A stretch of DNA of 64,000 nucleotides from Isosphaeraceae bacterium. GTDB lineage: Bacteria > Planctomycetota > Planctomycetia > Isosphaerales > Isosphaeraceae. The stretch spans positions 1,364,001 to 1,428,000 of the forward strand of contig BPJS01000001.1 in NCBI GenBank assembly GCA_026004735.1, given 5' to 3'. Positions 53,381-62,915 of this stretch are shown one piece after another. The position numbers were made by a program, and so were the translations under genes. Numbering within the stretch: position 1 is the first letter of the stretch; every line of letters starts with the position of its first letter. The notes under the pieces are model-generated. The model was not told where the DNA came from. It did no database searches and worked only from the letters and a program-made list of their open reading frames with translations.

Positions 53381-53872
53381 TCAGACGAGGGCTTGGAGCT
53401 TGCGCTGGATTTTGGGACGAAGGGTTCGGGTGTCGGGGATGAGGTAGCGGGTGCCGTCTTGGTCGGTGACGAGAAGACGGTGGGGACCCAGGCGCCGTAG
53501 GGCGTCGTCGCCCTCGACTTGGAAGGTGACAGGTCCGCGGTCGGTGATGACCGACCAGCGGCTAATCGGGGAGTGGCCGGAGATTGAGTGGATGGTCAGG
53601 ATGACGGGGACGAATTCTCGGCGAGCGAGTTCCTCGAGCAGGAGCTGGCGGGTGCGGGGTTCGAGCGAGTCGGGGTTCTGGATCATCGCCACTTCACGAC
53701 CGGAGGGATCGACCAGGGCGATCCAGTGATGTGGGTCGGAGAGGGGGAAGGCACGGATAGGTTCGACGCCTTCGACGCGTCGACCGGCTGGATCGTGGAG
53801 GATCAGGCGGCCGTAGGGATCGAGGTCGAGGGTGAGCGGGGGAACGGCAGGTTCGGTGGGCACGACGGTCAT
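53381..53872 (-). CDS. Cyanophycin-associated DUF1854 protein
   Basis: A 163-residue protein of the DUF1854 type: AFPLSDPHHWIALVDPSGRE near 40, then WSVITDRGPVTFQVEGDDA and HRLLVTDQDGTRYLIPDT. DUF1854 proteins are typically found next to an ABC transporter and cyanophycin synthetase (family knowledge). Here the gene overlaps the preceding ABC exporter gene by ATGA, and cphA is divergent about 2.6 kb away. Its molecular role is not known; a cytoplasmic partner of the ABC protein is a fair inference. Confidence 0.85.
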   Translation of the reverse strand: MTVVPTEPAVPPLTLDLDPYGRLILHDPAGRRVEGVEPIRAFPLSDPHHWIALVDPSGREVAMIQNPDSLEPRTRQLLLEELARREFVPVILTIHSISGHSPISRWSVITDRGPVTFQVEGDDALRRLGPHRLLVTDQDGTRYLIPDTRTLRPKIQRKLQALV

Positions 53873-56118
53873 GGATGGACTCCGGCCAGTTGGAGCTGGG
53901 CCCGATGGTAGCGGGCGAAGGCGCCATCCGGGGATTCGAGGAGGTCCTGGTGGCGTCCGATCTCGACAATCCGGCCGTGTTCGAGAACGACCAGGCGATC
54001 GGCGCGGCGGAGCGTGCTGAGCCGGTGGGCAATGGCGATCGTCGTTCGGCCTCGAGTGAGGTTTTCCAGGGCGAGCTGGATTTCGTGTTCGGTCTGGGTA
54101 TCGACGGCGGAGGTGGCCTCGTCGAGGATCAGGATCGCGGGATTGATCAGCAGGGCGCGGGCGATGGAAATCCGTTGGCGTTCGCCACCGGAGAGATTCT
54201 GGCCGCGTTCGCCGACGGTGGTGTCGTAGCCGTCGGGCAGTCGGAGGATGAAGTCGTGGGCGCGGGCGGCGCGGGCGGCCTCGATAATCGCGGCCCGGGA
54301 GGCGTTCGGCTGGCCGTAGGCGATGTTGTCGGCGACGGTTCCGTAGAACAGGAACGGTTCCTGGAGGACGATGCCGATGTGACGACGGAAGTCGGCGACT
54401 CGGAATCGGCGGATGTCGACCCCATCGACCAGAATGGCGCCCTCCTGGACGTCGTAGAACCGGCAGATGAGGTTGACCAGAGTGGATTTGCCGGCGCCGG
54501 TCTGGCCGACCAGGCCGATCATTTCTCCGGGTCGGATGTGGAGATTGATGTTGTGGAGAACTTGGCGGGTGCCGTAGCGGAAATTGACGTCGCGAAGAAC
54601 AATCTCGCCGCGAAGCTGGGTGATCGGGATGGGATGGGGCGGATCGGCGACGTCGGGCCGACGGTCGAGAATCTCAAAGATGCGTTGGGCGCTGGCGGCG
54701 GCGCGTTGGGTCGCCTGGAGCATCCGGCTCATATCTTCGAGCCGGGTGTAGAAGCGGGCCAGATAGGTGAGAAACATCGTCAGGACGCCGACGCGGAAGT
54801 CGCGATAGAAGACCAGCCAGGCGCCCAAGGCCCAGACGACCAGCAGCCCGAGCTGCATTACGAAGTTGAGCGTTGGTCCAAAAAATGACCAAATGAAGTT
54901 GACCTGGTCGTTGACGCGGACGACGTGCCAGTTGGCGCGAGCGAAGCGGTCTCGTTCCCGCGCTTCTTGGGAGAAGGCCTTGACGACACGAATACCCGGA
55001 ATCGTGTCGGCGAGGACGCTGGTCATGGCAGCCCAGGCCCGGTTGCCCGCTTCGAAGCCGAGGCGAAGGCGCTCCCGGACCAGCGTCATGATCCAAAGAG
55101 CGGCGGGCAGGGGTAGAAGTGTGACAGCCGCCAGAGCCGGAGCCTTGGAAAACAGGATGATGGCCGTGCCGAGGATCATCAGACAATCCGTGGCGAAGTC
55201 GACCAGATTGACGGACAGGAAGTTGTTGATGCGATCGGTATCGGTACCCACGCGGGAGATCAGGTCGCCGGTGCGCCGACCGCCGAAAAACTCCAGGCTC
55301 ATCGAAAGCAGGTGGGAGTAGGTCCGGTCGCGGAGGTCGGCGGCGATGCGTTCGCTGACCGCCGACATGACCAGGTTGCACGCCCAACCGAGGAGCCAGG
55401 CCAGGACCGAGGCGGCGAGCATCCCCCCCAGGAACCAATAGACGCGCTCCCAAGGGACGTCCTGACCCGACTGGCGGGGGATCAGGACGTCGTCGATCAA
55501 GGGCTGGGTGAGGTATGGCGGAATGAGGCCGGCGGCCGTTCCGGCCACGGTCAGCACGAAGCCCAAAAGGAGCATGCCAGCGCGTTTGCGTGCGAAGAGC
55601 AGCAGCCGGCGGAGAGCCGAGGCCGGCGAGACGGCGGCGCTGGAGGCCTGGCATCGGGGGCATTCGGGCAGCTCGCCGCGGAGCACCTCGCCGCAGCCGG
55701 GGCACACGGTTTCGGTGCGGTCGTCGGTCAGTGCACCCTCGCGTCGGTAGGATTCGAAGCGGCGAGCGAGGCGCTGGGCCGCTCGCGCGCGGGCCGCCGT
55801 GTAGCGCCAGTGGTGAAGGCGGCCCTCAGGGCCGATGGCGTCGATCTGGCCCAGGCCGGCCCGTTCCCGGGTTTGGAGCGCGAGAACGTTTTCGAGCGGC
55901 CATTCCCGCCAGGTCCAGACCCCATCGCGGCCCGAAGCCGGTGTGCCGGAGAGCAGGCGTCGATCGGTCAGGACGACCAGGCCCGGGCGATACTGAAGGT
56001 TCGGTTCGAGGTCAGGTTCGAACCAAGCCAGGACGACCTCGTCCTCGGCAAGGCGACCGGCGAGGGTTTGACGCCAGGTCGGTGGCAGCTCAGGAACAGC
56101 AGAATTGGCGTCACCCAA
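53869..56118 (-). CDS. ABC exporter with N-terminal PH-like and zinc-ribbon extension, cyanophycin-associated
   Basis: A 749-residue half-size ABC exporter, apparently initiated at a TTG (56116-56118), since no ATG lies nearby in frame. Residues 1-135 form a beta-rich domain (LEPNLQYRPGLVVLTDRRLL) resembling a PH-like domain. A zinc ribbon with two CPxC motifs follows near 140-160 (CPGCGEVLRGELPECPRC). Six transmembrane helices run about 175-460. The ATPase has Walker A GLVGQTGAGKSTLVN near 536, signature LSGGERQRISIARA near 643 and Walker B ILILDEATSAVD near 662. Exporters of this combination occur with DUF1854 and cphA. Substrates are unknown; a role linked to cyanophycin metabolism is inferred from context. 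Confidence 0.85.
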   Translation of the reverse strand: MGDANSAVPELPPTWRQTLAGRLAEDEVVLAWFEPDLEPNLQYRPGLVVLTDRRLLSGTPASGRDGVWTWREWPLENVLALQTRERAGLGQIDAIGPEGRLHHWRYTAARARAAQRLARRFESYRREGALTDDRTETVCPGCGEVLRGELPECPRCQASSAAVSPASALRRLLLFARKRAGMLLLGFVLTVAGTAAGLIPPYLTQPLIDDVLIPRQSGQDVPWERVYWFLGGMLAASVLAWLLGWACNLVMSAVSERIAADLRDRTYSHLLSMSLEFFGGRRTGDLISRVGTDTDRINNFLSVNLVDFATDCLMILGTAIILFSKAPALAAVTLLPLPAALWIMTLVRERLRLGFEAGNRAWAAMTSVLADTIPGIRVVKAFSQEARERDRFARANWHVVRVNDQVNFIWSFFGPTLNFVMQLGLLVVWALGAWLVFYRDFRVGVLTMFLTYLARFYTRLEDMSRMLQATQRAAASAQRIFEILDRRPDVADPPHPIPITQLRGEIVLRDVNFRYGTRQVLHNINLHIRPGEMIGLVGQTGAGKSTLVNLICRFYDVQEGAILVDGVDIRRFRVADFRRHIGIVLQEPFLFYGTVADNIAYGQPNASRAAIIEAARAARAHDFILRLPDGYDTTVGERGQNLSGGERQRISIARALLINPAILILDEATSAVDTQTEHEIQLALENLTRGRTTIAIAHRLSTLRRADRLVVLEHGRIVEIGRHQDLLESPDGAFARYHRAQLQLAGVHP

Positions 56119-56457
56119 CGGTCAGAACTCCCAACCGATCTGAAACACGTCCATTATCGCCGCCGCTGGTGGAATCGACCAGCCGGGCTGAGTGTGCGTT
56201 CTCGGGCGGGAATCGAACGCCAGAGCGCCCGAGAGATGTAGACCGAGACTACGGAGGTTCCGCGGAGACGGTCGCTGGGAGCGAGCCGGGACCGAGAGAG
56301 GAGGCTCAGGCCGGCAGCGTCGCGTACCCGGGGCTGGCGTGCGTGCGGCGGACGACGGATCGCGGGAGCCTCTGACAGCCGTCTACGATTTTGTCTGGGA
56401 TTGATTTATTCTTGCGCTGGCCCAAAGCAGGCGGACTTTCAGGAGTACAGGACAGTC
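56119..56457. promoter_or_regulatory. Divergent control region of the cyanophycin locus
   Basis: These 339 bp lie between the ABC exporter gene (minus) and cphA (plus). They contain a perfect inverted repeat, TCTCGGGCG (56200-56208) and CGCCCGAGA (56226-56234), with a 17-base loop. This may be an operator for a dimeric regulator or a leader hairpin. An AT-rich part near 56390-56412 (TTGATTTATTCT) probably holds the cphA promoter. No consensus spacing could be fixed. Confidence 0.4.
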
Positions 56458-59121
56458 ATGCGCGTGATCCGGACGTTGGCGCTGCGAGGACCGAATTGCT
56501 GGGGCCGGGTGACGTGTCTGGAGGTTTGGCTGGACCAGCGTTGGGAGCCGCCGATTCCGGAGCGCGGTCCGGACGAGGTGGCGGCCGAGTTGTTAGGCGA
56601 GTTGGGTGTCGGGGTCAGCGAGCTGAAGGTGGAACGCGGGCCGTTTCCGGCCGTCTGGCGCGAGCCGTCGGCGTGGACCGTTCTGGTTGCGCGGCTGGGG
56701 CGGGCGCTTCAGCAAGATGCCGGGGCGCCGGTTCGGTTTGAGACCGCGGCTCCCACTTCGGATCCAGAGGTGGATCGGGCGATCGTTGGGTATCACGACG
56801 AGCCGGTAGGCCGCGAGGCGGTCGCGGTTGCGTTGCGTTGGGTCGGTCGGGCTGCGCGGGGAGAACAGTGGGACCGGACGGAGGAACGCAAGGCCCTACG
56901 CAGCCTCCACCAGAATACGACGCTCGGACCGAGCACGGCGGCGATCGTGGCGGCCCTGGAAGCCCGTGGCGTACCCTGTCGTCGGTTGAACGAGGCGAGT
57001 CTCGTGCAGGCAGGCCACGGGGCCAGGCAACGGCGAATTCTCGCCGCCGAGACCGACCGCACCGGCGCGATCGCCCAGGAGATCGCCAAGGACAAGCAGT
57101 TGACCCGGCACCTGATGCGGGCGGCGGGAGTGCCGTTTCCGGAGGGAACCATCGCGCGGGATGCCGCACATGCTTGGCAGATCGCCGTCGAGCTTGGGCC
57201 GCCGGTTGTCGTCAAACCGAGCGACGGGAACCAGGGTCGAGGTGTTTCGACCAACCTGACAACTCGCGAACAGGTCGAGGCAGCATACGCTGTAGCGGCC
57301 GAGGTCAGCCAGACCGGTCAAGTGATTGTCGAGCGGTATGCCCCCGGAGGAGATTATCGCATTCTGGTGGTTGGTGAGCGGGTGGTGGCCGCCTCGCGGC
57401 GGGAGCCGCCCCAGGTTGTCGGCGACGGCCGGCGGACGATCGCCGAACTGGTGGCCGAGGCCAATGAGGACCCGCGCCGGGGCGAGGATCACGCCACGGC
57501 CCTGAGCAAGATTCCGCTGGACGACGTGTCGTTGGCGGTCCTGGCTGCACAAGGTTACTCGCCGACCGACATTCTGCCCGCGGGACGGCCGGTTCTGATT
57601 CGACGCAACGCCAACCTGAGCACGGGAGGTACGGCGGCCGACGTGACCGACCGGGTGCATCCTGAGGTTGCCCAGCGGTGCATCGAAGCGGCCCGGATGG
57701 TGGGCTTGGACATCGCTGGCATCGACGTCGTTGCGCGCGATGTGGCGATTCCGCTGGAGGAACAGGGGGGAGTGATCGTCGAGGTCAACGCAGCGCCTGG
57801 TTTGCGGATGCACTTGACGCCATCGGACGGCCGGCCCCGGCCGGTCGGAGAGGCGATCGCCGACTTGCTCTACACGCCCGGCGATACGGGCCGGATCCCG
57901 ATCGCGTCAATCACCGGCGTCAACGGGAAAACTACGGTGACGCGGCTGATTGCTCACTTGGTTCGTCAGTCGGGCCGCCGGGTCGGTATGACCTGCACGG
58001 ACGGGATTTATCTGGATGGACGGCGGCTGATGGCGGGGGATTGCAGCGGACCGGCCAGCGCCCGCATGGTCCTGGGAAATCCCGAGGTGGAGGTGGCCGT
58101 ACTGGAAACGGCGCGCGGCGGTATTTTGCGAGCGGGACTCGGTTTCGACCAGTGCGACGTTGCGGTGGTCACCAATATCGGCTCCGGCGATCATCTGGGA
58201 ATCGGCGATGTGCACTCGCTTGAGGATCTGGCCTGGGCCAAAGGAACGATCGTCGCCCATGTGGCTCCGACCGGGACCGCCGTATTGAACGCGGCCGACC
58301 CGCTGGTTCGAGGCATGGCGCCGCGTTGTCCGGGGGCGATCCTGCTGTTCGCTCCCCAGAGTTGCGAGATGATCGAAGCGCATGTGCGGCGCGGGGGGCG
58401 GGCGGCCGTGGTCGAAGACGGCGTGATCGTCTTTCGCGAGGCCGGCAGTGCGATCCCGGTTTTGCCCTTGACCGAGATACCCTTGACCGAGTCGGGTCGA
58501 ATCGCGTTTCAGGTCGAAAACGCTGTCGCCGCGGCGGCGGCGGCCTGGGCGTTGGGACTCGGGATCGAGTTGGTCCGCAAGGGGCTGTCCACGGCACGCT
58601 CGAGTGCCGAGTCGATTCCGGGACGCTTCAACGTTCTCGAGATGGCCGGCGCGACGGTGATCGTCGATTACGGCCACAACCGTTCGGCCCTGGAGGCGTT
58701 GATCCGATCGCTGGAGTCGTTTCCGCACCGGGAACGGCACGTCGTTTACTCGGGGGTCGGAGATCGGCGGGACGAGGACATGCTCGAACAAGCGCGGTTG
58801 CTGGGTGAACATTTTGACTCGGTCTATTTGTACGAAGACATGTATATGCGTGGGCGGAAACCTGGCGAGATCATCGCCTTGTTCCGGCGGGGTTTAGCGG
58901 GTGCTCCCCGGGCGAAGCGGATCTTCGAGTTTCAGGGCGGCCTGAACGCGGCACGAGCCGCGTTGGAAGCGGTTCGACCGGGGGATTTGCTGCTGATTCA
59001 GGCGGACCTGATCGAAGAGACGGTCGCGATGGTGCGCGCGTTTCACCGGGAGCGCGGCACGGGAAATGGAGCGGCCCGGCCAATCGGACTGACGCCGGTG
59101 GTCAAGGCAGCCTTCGACTGA
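56458..59121 (+). CDS. cphA: Cyanophycin synthetase
   Basis: An 887-residue protein from the ATG at 56458 (AGGACAGTC upstream); a TTG at 56401 would add 19 residues. The length matches CphA (about 870-900). It has the N-terminal domain (to about 160), an ATP-grasp part with VVVKPSDGNQGRGVSTNL near 245 and EVNAAPGLRMHLTPSDG near 445, and a C-terminal Mur-ligase-like domain with ITGVNGKTTVTRLIAHL near 487 and the late VIVDYGHNRSALEALI near 740. CphA polymerises aspartate and arginine into the storage peptide cyanophycin. It is divergent from DUF1854 plus ABC genes and followed after 29 bp by a flavoprotein. No cyanophycinase is visible here. Confidence 0.93.
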   Translation: MRVIRTLALRGPNCWGRVTCLEVWLDQRWEPPIPERGPDEVAAELLGELGVGVSELKVERGPFPAVWREPSAWTVLVARLGRALQQDAGAPVRFETAAPTSDPEVDRAIVGYHDEPVGREAVAVALRWVGRAARGEQWDRTEERKALRSLHQNTTLGPSTAAIVAALEARGVPCRRLNEASLVQAGHGARQRRILAAETDRTGAIAQEIAKDKQLTRHLMRAAGVPFPEGTIARDAAHAWQIAVELGPPVVVKPSDGNQGRGVSTNLTTREQVEAAYAVAAEVSQTGQVIVERYAPGGDYRILVVGERVVAASRREPPQVVGDGRRTIAELVAEANEDPRRGEDHATALSKIPLDDVSLAVLAAQGYSPTDILPAGRPVLIRRNANLSTGGTAADVTDRVHPEVAQRCIEAARMVGLDIAGIDVVARDVAIPLEEQGGVIVEVNAAPGLRMHLTPSDGRPRPVGEAIADLLYTPGDTGRIPIASITGVNGKTTVTRLIAHLVRQSGRRVGMTCTDGIYLDGRRLMAGDCSGPASARMVLGNPEVEVAVLETARGGILRAGLGFDQCDVAVVTNIGSGDHLGIGDVHSLEDLAWAKGTIVAHVAPTGTAVLNAADPLVRGMAPRCPGAILLFAPQSCEMIEAHVRRGGRAAVVEDGVIVFREAGSAIPVLPLTEIPLTESGRIAFQVENAVAAAAAAWALGLGIELVRKGLSTARSSAESIPGRFNVLEMAGATVIVDYGHNRSALEALIRSLESFPHRERHVVYSGVGDRRDEDMLEQARLLGEHFDSVYLYEDMYMRGRKPGEIIALFRRGLAGAPRAKRIFEFQGGLNAARAALEAVRPGDLLLIQADLIEETVAMVRAFHRERGTGNGAARPIGLTPVVKAAFD

Positions 59122-59150
59122 GAAACGGGGCGGATCGCTAGGTGTGGGCC

Positions 59151-60746
59151 ATGGCGAGCGAGCCACGAACGGGGGAGCTTTTGGGTCGGCTGGGGCTGCC
59201 CGTCCCGGTCCGTGAGCTTGCAGGTCAGCGCTGGGATGGGATCGTGGTCGGTGCGGGTCACAATGGACTAACCTGCGCGGCCTACCTGGCGCGACACGGA
59301 TGGCGCGTGTTGGTGCTGGAGGCCCGGGATCGGGTTGGCGGGGCCTGCACAGCGAGGGAGCGGTGGCCGGGCATTCGGGTCTCGCCGTGTGCCTATCTGG
59401 TCGGGTTGCTGCATCCGCGGGTGGTGACGGATCTGAAGCTCCGGGAGCGGGGCCTGGACTGGGTGATTCCCGATGCCGGGTTGTTTGTGCCGTTTGACGA
59501 CGGCGAGTCTGTCATGCTCTGGGATGACCCAGAGCGTTGCGAGGCGGAAATTCGCCGGTTGAGCCCGCCGGATGTCGCGGGGTGGCGTGCCTTCGGGGAG
59601 GTCAAGCGACGGTTGCGGGATGCGTTACGGCCCGATGGGGATGGCGATCTCTGGCTTTCCGACCCTCCGACGCGCGAGGAGATCGAGCGGCGGCTGCGCG
59701 GCGACCGCGAAGCTCTAGGGCTGCTTTTTGACTGGTCGATGGTTGAATATGTGAGCCGATATCTGAAAGATGAGCGGCTGCGGTCAGCTTATCTCGGTCA
59801 GGGAGTGATCGGGACCAATGCAAGCCCTCACGACCCTGGGACAGCGTCGATCCATTTCCATCATCAGTCGGGGCGGCTCGACGGGGTCGCCGGCGCGTGG
59901 GCTTACGTCCGGGGCGGAATGGGCATGGTCTCGTTTCTGCTGTGCGACGCGGCACGCGACGAAGGCGCTGTGGTGGCGACCGGTGTTCCGGTCGGGCGAA
60001 TCGTTCCGGGGCAGGGTGTGGTATTGGAGTGTGGGACGCGGATCGATGCAGGCACGGTGGTTTCGAATGCAGATCCGCGTACAACATTGAAGCTCCTTGG
60101 GAGTGAAGCGGAGCCGAGCTGGCAGGCCCAGGTCGAATCGATTCCGATGACCGGCTGCACGGTCAAGCTTAATCTGGTACTCAGCGCGTTGCCGAATTTC
60201 CGGGCCTGGCCCGGCTGCGACGGGCCGCATCATCGGGGACAGATCAACACGCCGCTGGGCGTTGAGGAATGGGACCGGGCGTATCGGGCCGCACGAGCGG
60301 GCGGCGTACCGGAGCGGCTTTGGACCGAGCTTTATATTCAGACGGTTCACGACCCGAGTGTTGCACCGCCGGGGCTGCACACGATGAGCGTCTTCGCCCA
60401 GTATGTCCCCTACCGGTTCGCGCAGGGGACTTGGGACGAGCGCCGTGATGAGGTCGGACGGCTCGCGATCGATTCGATCGCCCGACACTGCACGAATCTG
60501 CCCGAAGCGGTGGTCGATCTGGAAGTGCTCGGTCCACCGGATATCGAACGCGAGGTCGGTCTGTCGGGCGGGCATATCTTCCACGGAGAATGCCTGCCCG
60601 GATGGATGTGGGACCGCCGGCTGGCGTATCGGACGCCGATGCCGGGATTGTATCTCTGCGGGGCGGGGACGTATCCGGGCGGTAGCGTGATCGGCGTCAA
60701 TGGCAGAAACGCAGCGCTGGCCGTCCTGGCCGATCACGGGGCCTGA
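59151..60746 (+). CDS. PYROXD2/phytoene-desaturase-like FAD-dependent oxidoreductase
   Basis: The ATG at 59151 gives 531 residues; a GTG at 59142 is an alternative. The N-terminus holds the FAD-binding dinucleotide motif IVVGAGHNGLTCAAYLARHG near 28, followed by LVLEARDRVGGACTA. The C-terminal flavin segment is PGLYLCGAGTYPGGSV, with GVNGRNAA near the end. The intermediate part (FHHQSGRLDGVAGAW, YVRGGMGMVSFLL) matches the PYROXD2 branch rather than carotenoid enzymes. Function in bacteria is unclear. It lies 29 bp downstream of cphA and overlaps the ferredoxin gene at the 3' end by 13 bp. Confidence 0.87.
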   Translation: MASEPRTGELLGRLGLPVPVRELAGQRWDGIVVGAGHNGLTCAAYLARHGWRVLVLEARDRVGGACTARERWPGIRVSPCAYLVGLLHPRVVTDLKLRERGLDWVIPDAGLFVPFDDGESVMLWDDPERCEAEIRRLSPPDVAGWRAFGEVKRRLRDALRPDGDGDLWLSDPPTREEIERRLRGDREALGLLFDWSMVEYVSRYLKDERLRSAYLGQGVIGTNASPHDPGTASIHFHHQSGRLDGVAGAWAYVRGGMGMVSFLLCDAARDEGAVVATGVPVGRIVPGQGVVLECGTRIDAGTVVSNADPRTTLKLLGSEAEPSWQAQVESIPMTGCTVKLNLVLSALPNFRAWPGCDGPHHRGQINTPLGVEEWDRAYRAARAGGVPERLWTELYIQTVHDPSVAPPGLHTMSVFAQYVPYRFAQGTWDERRDEVGRLAIDSIARHCTNLPEAVVDLEVLGPPDIEREVGLSGGHIFHGECLPGWMWDRRLAYRTPMPGLYLCGAGTYPGGSVIGVNGRNAALAVLADHGA

Positions 60747-60976
60747 CCGGCCTCGTCGCCGATCGCCTCGACTGGGCATTCGGCCAGAGCCGCGTGGCAG
60801 GCCTCGATCTCTTCGTCCGTGCGCGGCTGGCGGACGACGATGCTCACACGCTTGGGATCGTGGCGCGCGAAGTGGCCGGGAGCCAGCTCGCGGCAGAGTT
60901 CGCAGTCGATGCAGGTCTGATCGACGTAGAACCGGCCGGGGACATTCTCGGGCAGCCTGCGATCTGGGTCGGCCAT
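60734..60976 (-). CDS. Small 4Fe-4S ferredoxin
   Basis: An 80-residue acidic protein from the ATG at 60976. It has C-x2-C-x2-C in YVDQTCIDCELCRELAPG and a distant CP in ALAECPVEAIGD, the single-cluster 4Fe-4S arrangement with a long spacer. It would carry electrons for a cytoplasmic oxidoreductase. The overlap with the flavoprotein gene on the other strand is only 13 bp. The frame upstream of 60976 is open to about 61190 but overlaps ilvC's tail and does not look coding. Confidence 0.88.
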   Translation of the reverse strand: MADPDRRLPENVPGRFYVDQTCIDCELCRELAPGHFARHDPKRVSIVVRQPRTDEEIEACHAALAECPVEAIGDEAGQAP

Positions 60977-61059
60977 ACCCAGATTGTAGGCTTCGCACCC
61001 GAGCGGCTCTACGTCGTCGCGCGCACCGGACGGTCGCACACGTCGGGCGAGCGGCCTTG

Positions 61060-62064
61060 TCAGACCGTTTTGGCGTCGATCCAGGTCATGAGCGAGCGGA
61101 GCCGCTTGCCGACCTGTTCGATCGGGTGACCCTGCTCGCGACGGCGGTTGGCGAGGAACGAGGGGCGGCCGGCCTTGTTTTCCAGAATCCACTCGCGAGC
61201 GAACTGGCCGGTCTGGATCTCATGGAGGATGCGTTTCATCTCGGCCCGGGTCTGTTCGGTGATGATCCGGGGTCCGCGGGTGTAGTCGCCGTATTCGGCA
61301 GTGTTGGAAATGCTGTAGCGCATGTAACTCAGCCCGCCCTGATAGAGCAGGTCGACGATGAGCTTCAGTTCGTGGAGGCATTCGAAGTAGGCGCTTTCGG
61401 GTTGGTAGCCGGCCTCGACCAGGGTCTCGAAGCCCATTTTGACCAGCGCGCTGACGCCGCCGCAGAGGACGACTTGTTCGCCAAAGAGGTCGGTTTCGGT
61501 CTCCTCGGCGAAGGTCGTCTGAAGCACGCCGCCGCGGGTACCACCGATTCCCTTGGCGTATGCCAGCGCGCGTTTCTTGCCGGGCTCGGAGCAGCCCTCG
61601 CCGTAAGCGATCAGACAGGGCACGCCGCCGCCCTTGACAAACTCGCTGCGGACGAGATGCCCGGGGCCTTTGGGCGCGACCAGCGCGCAATCGACTCCGT
61701 TGGGGGGCACAATCTGGTTGAAGTGGATGTTGAACCCGTGCGAGACCAGCAACAGGTTGCCCGGCTTGAGGTGGGGTTTGATGTCGTGATGGTAGACCTC
61801 GGCAGCGACTTCGTCGGGCAGGAGGATGTTGACCAGATCGCCCGCGGCAGCCGCCTCAGCAGCCGAAACAGGCTCAAATCCGTCGCGGACGGCGGCTTCA
61901 TAATTGGCTGAACCTGGACGCTGACCGACGACAACCGTGCATCCCGAGTCGCGGAGGTTCTGGGCCTGGGCGTGGCCCTGGCTGCCGTAGCCGATGATGG
62001 CGATGGTCTGGCCCTTGAGCTGGGAGAGGTCGGCGTCCTGGTCGTAGTAGATCGTCGCGGGCAT
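61060..62064 (-). CDS. ilvC: Ketol-acid reductoisomerase (class I)
   Basis: The ATG at 62064 gives 334 residues, right for a class I KARI; the frame to 62145 adds residues that do not match. Features: [20 protein letters not shown] at the N-terminus, [17 protein letters not shown] Rossmann motif near 24, [20 protein letters not shown] near 85, [13 protein letters not shown] near 135 and [13 protein letters not shown] near 187 with the metal-binding acidic residues, then [17 protein letters not shown]. It carries out the second common step of valine and isoleucine synthesis. The genes before it on the strand are a methyltransferase and a GT2 glycosyltransferase, then ilvN. Confidence 0.96.
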   Translation of the reverse strand: MPATIYYDQDADLSQLKGQTIAIIGYGSQGHAQAQNLRDSGCTVVVGQRPGSANYEAAVRDGFEPVSAAEAAAAGDLVNILLPDEVAAEVYHHDIKPHLKPGNLLLVSHGFNIHFNQIVPPNGVDCALVAPKGPGHLVRSEFVKGGGVPCLIAYGEGCSEPGKKRALAYAKGIGGTRGGVLQTTFAEETETDLFGEQVVLCGGVSALVKMGFETLVEAGYQPESAYFECLHELKLIVDLLYQGGLSYMRYSISNTAEYGDYTRGPRIITEQTRAEMKRILHEIQTGQFAREWILENKAGRPSFLANRRREQGHPIEQVGKRLRSLMTWIDAKTV

Positions 62065-62180
62065 GGGCGGTGCGTTCCTGGCGGCGAGGCGCCGCGGGTT
62101 GCAAGGTGGAGAAACGATCGGTGTGGTCGTCCGATTGGGAATCACATACTTTGGTGGCTAGCGCGGGTCTTTGGCAAGAG

Positions 62181-62915
62181 TCACGGGGGCCGCCGAAGCA
62201 CGGCGACCACGCTTAAGCCCCAGGGTAGGCTGCCTAGGCGAAACAGGGAAGTCTCGATGCGTTGCAACCGAATCAACGCCGAGTTGAGCCAGCCGGGAAC
62301 CGGTTGGATCTGGGCTTCCGGAACGCGGGCCGGCAAGCGGGTGGGCCGCTTGAGCAGCCTCACCAGGGCCAGAGGGAAAAGGAACGAGAGGGCGTAACCC
62401 AGGTAGCGGGGTTCAAAGCCGGTCCGGGCGGCCAACGTGGCGAGTTGGCGGGCGACGTAGCGGCGTCGGTGCATCAAGGCGACGTCGTGCTCGGACCAGA
62501 GGAACGAAAACGCGGGAACCGTGATCAGGGCATGCCCGCCGGGCTTGAGAACCCGGCGGAACTCGGCCAAGGCCGCGCGATCGTCGTCGAGGTGTTCCAG
62601 GACATCGGTCGCGATCACGGCGTCGCAATGGGAGTCGGGCAACGGTATCGATTCGGCCCGACCCCGGATGAGATTCGAGAGACCACGCGATGCAGAGGCC
62701 CGCAGGGCCAGCGGCGAGGAATCGAGGGCAATCACCTGGCCGATGCGGGCCAGCTCTTGGGCCGTCGCCCCAGTGCCGCAGCCGACGTCGAGGAACGTGG
62801 GCGTCGTCGAGCGGACGTGGCGGCGGACCAGCGTTCTCACTAGCTCTCGGCGCGCGACGAACCACCAGTAGTGGTCCTCCAGCGCGAACATCCGTTCGTA
62901 TTCGGCGGGATTCAT
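62181..62915 (-). CDS. SAM-dependent class I methyltransferase
   Basis: A 244-residue protein. Motif I FLDVGCGTGATAQELARIG lies near 40, and motif II/III CDAVIATDVLEHLDDDRAA near 98 and LKPGGHALITVPAFSFLWSE near 128. The C-terminus has a hydrophobic segment (YALSFLFPLALVRLLK) suggesting membrane association, and the N-terminus reads YERMFALEDHYWWFVARREL. The start overlaps the GT2 stop by ATGA (62912-62915), so the two genes are coupled. A paired methyltransferase and polyprenyl-type GT2 suggests lipid or glycan modification; the target is unknown. Confidence 0.85.
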   Translation of the reverse strand: MNPAEYERMFALEDHYWWFVARRELVRTLVRRHVRSTTPTFLDVGCGTGATAQELARIGQVIALDSSPLALRASASRGLSNLIRGRAESIPLPDSHCDAVIATDVLEHLDDDRAALAEFRRVLKPGGHALITVPAFSFLWSEHDVALMHRRRYVARQLATLAARTGFEPRYLGYALSFLFPLALVRLLKRPTRLPARVPEAQIQPVPGWLNSALIRLQRIETSLFRLGSLPWGLSVVAVLRRPP

